A DNA stretch of 64,000 nt. Origin: CAVVDY01 sp963819645 (GTDB taxonomy: Bacteria; Acidobacteriota; Terriglobia; Terriglobales; Acidobacteriaceae). Shown in pieces: positions 63,669-64,000 of the stretch (positions within the stretch are counted from its first letter, which is position 1; each line of letters starts with the position of its first letter). A model generated the notes under the pieces. It saw nothing but the letters and a program-made list of their open reading frames with translations, did not search any database and was not told the DNA's origin. The stretch spans positions 558,001 through 622,000 of the forward strand of contig CAWFWZ010000014.1 in assembly GCA_963819645.1 (NCBI GenBank). The letters are read 5' to 3'. Position numbers and translations under genes: made by a program.

Positions 63669-64000
63669 TTAAAACGCCAGATTCTCACGCAAAATACCGA
63701 TGTCTTTGTCGCCGCGGCCGGAGATGTTCACGATCACAATATTGTCCTTGGGCATTTGCGGAGCGCGCTTTATCAGTTCCGCTACCGCGTGAGCTGACTC
63801 GAGTGCGGCGATGATGCCTTCCGTTCGCGCCAGCAGCTTTAGAGCATCAAGCGCCTCCGCGTCAGTCGCAGATACGTATTCCGCGCGGCCCTGATCGTGC
63901 AGCCAGGCGTGTTCCGGCCCGATGGCGGGATAGTCCAATCCTGCCGAAACGGAATGAGTGAGCGCGATCTGTCCCGCCTGGTCTTGCAGTACCCAGGAAT
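63669..64000 (-). CDS. trpB: Tryptophan synthase beta chain, C-terminal part
   Basis: The last 110 codons. The N-terminal part, including the PLP lysine, lies beyond the window edge. Conserved blocks: HSVSAGLDYPAIGPEHAWLH (potassium and substrate-binding segment), DALKLLARTEGIIAALESAH, and the C-terminal VNISGRGDKDIGIL. It joins indole to serine. The open frame runs to the edge at 64000. Confidence 0.95.
   Translation of the reverse strand, partial: SWVLQDQAGQIALTHSVSAGLDYPAIGPEHAWLHDQGRAEYVSATDAEALDALKLLARTEGIIAALESAHAVAELIKRAPQMPKDNIVIVNISGRGDKDIGILRENLAF

Noticed and set aside
1..64000. CRISPR array
   Set aside because: Repeats are dispersed or palindromic families; none shows regular repeat-spacer spacing with unique spacers, and no cas gene is present.

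Overview
The window looks like a chromosomal piece of an Acidobacteriota genome, probably class Terriglobia and Koribacter-like. This is inferred from the moderately GC-rich coding style, the many dispersed hairpin repeats typical of that group, and small conserved genes I associate with it; no 16S gene is present to prove it. Many conserved genes (aroA, rimM, trmD, rplS, lon, engB, the molybdenum hydroxylase genes, two enoyl-CoA hydratases) are interrupted by single-base frameshifts while neighbours are intact. That pattern fits indel errors in a draft assembly better than gene decay, so such genes are given as one locus with the break noted.

Layout. 1-11.7 kb: thiolase tail, PspC protein, methyltransferase, hydrolase, a REP-associated transposase, a cytochrome c pair, aroA, a TPR protein, a DUF1579 protein, a PIG-L deacetylase and small membrane proteins, with much repeat DNA between them. 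11.8-15.2 kb: the rpsP-khpA-rimM-trmD-cupin-rplS translation operon. 15.2-24.6 kb: permease, Tat-exported class V aminotransferase, CYTH-like protein, hydrolase, lon and engB. 24.6-32.6 kb: an amidohydrolase, then a minus-strand operon headed by a TetR regulator with its own palindromic operator: two enoyl-CoA hydratases, rhodanese and a three-subunit molybdenum hydroxylase of 4-hydroxybenzoyl-CoA reductase type. 32.8-42.1 kb: RsbW- and RsbV-like regulators and a three-gene phosphorelay led by a kinase of about 2,100 residues with a tandem HAMP array. 42.6-48.3 kb: small membrane proteins, HAF-repeat protein, tRNA-Ser, bacterioferritin, S20, aldehyde dehydrogenase. 49.2-52.3 kb: an AT-richer, isolated SIR2-STAND-TPR gene that resembles Avs-type anti-phage sensors. 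53.4-60 kb: zinc-motif protein, mtgA, amidohydrolase, a peroxiredoxin with an in-frame TGA at the catalytic cysteine, and a FadR/acyl-CoA synthetase operon. 60.2-64 kb: the aromatic amino acid cluster tyrA, aroF, chorismate mutase, trpA, trpB.

The main points for follow-up are the putative selenocysteine peroxiredoxin with a SECIS-like hairpin (56.6-57.2 kb), the SIR2-STAND protein, the HAMP-array kinase, the catabolic operon with its operator, and several families of covarying hairpin repeats. Some of these flank gene cassettes and supply the last codons of genes.
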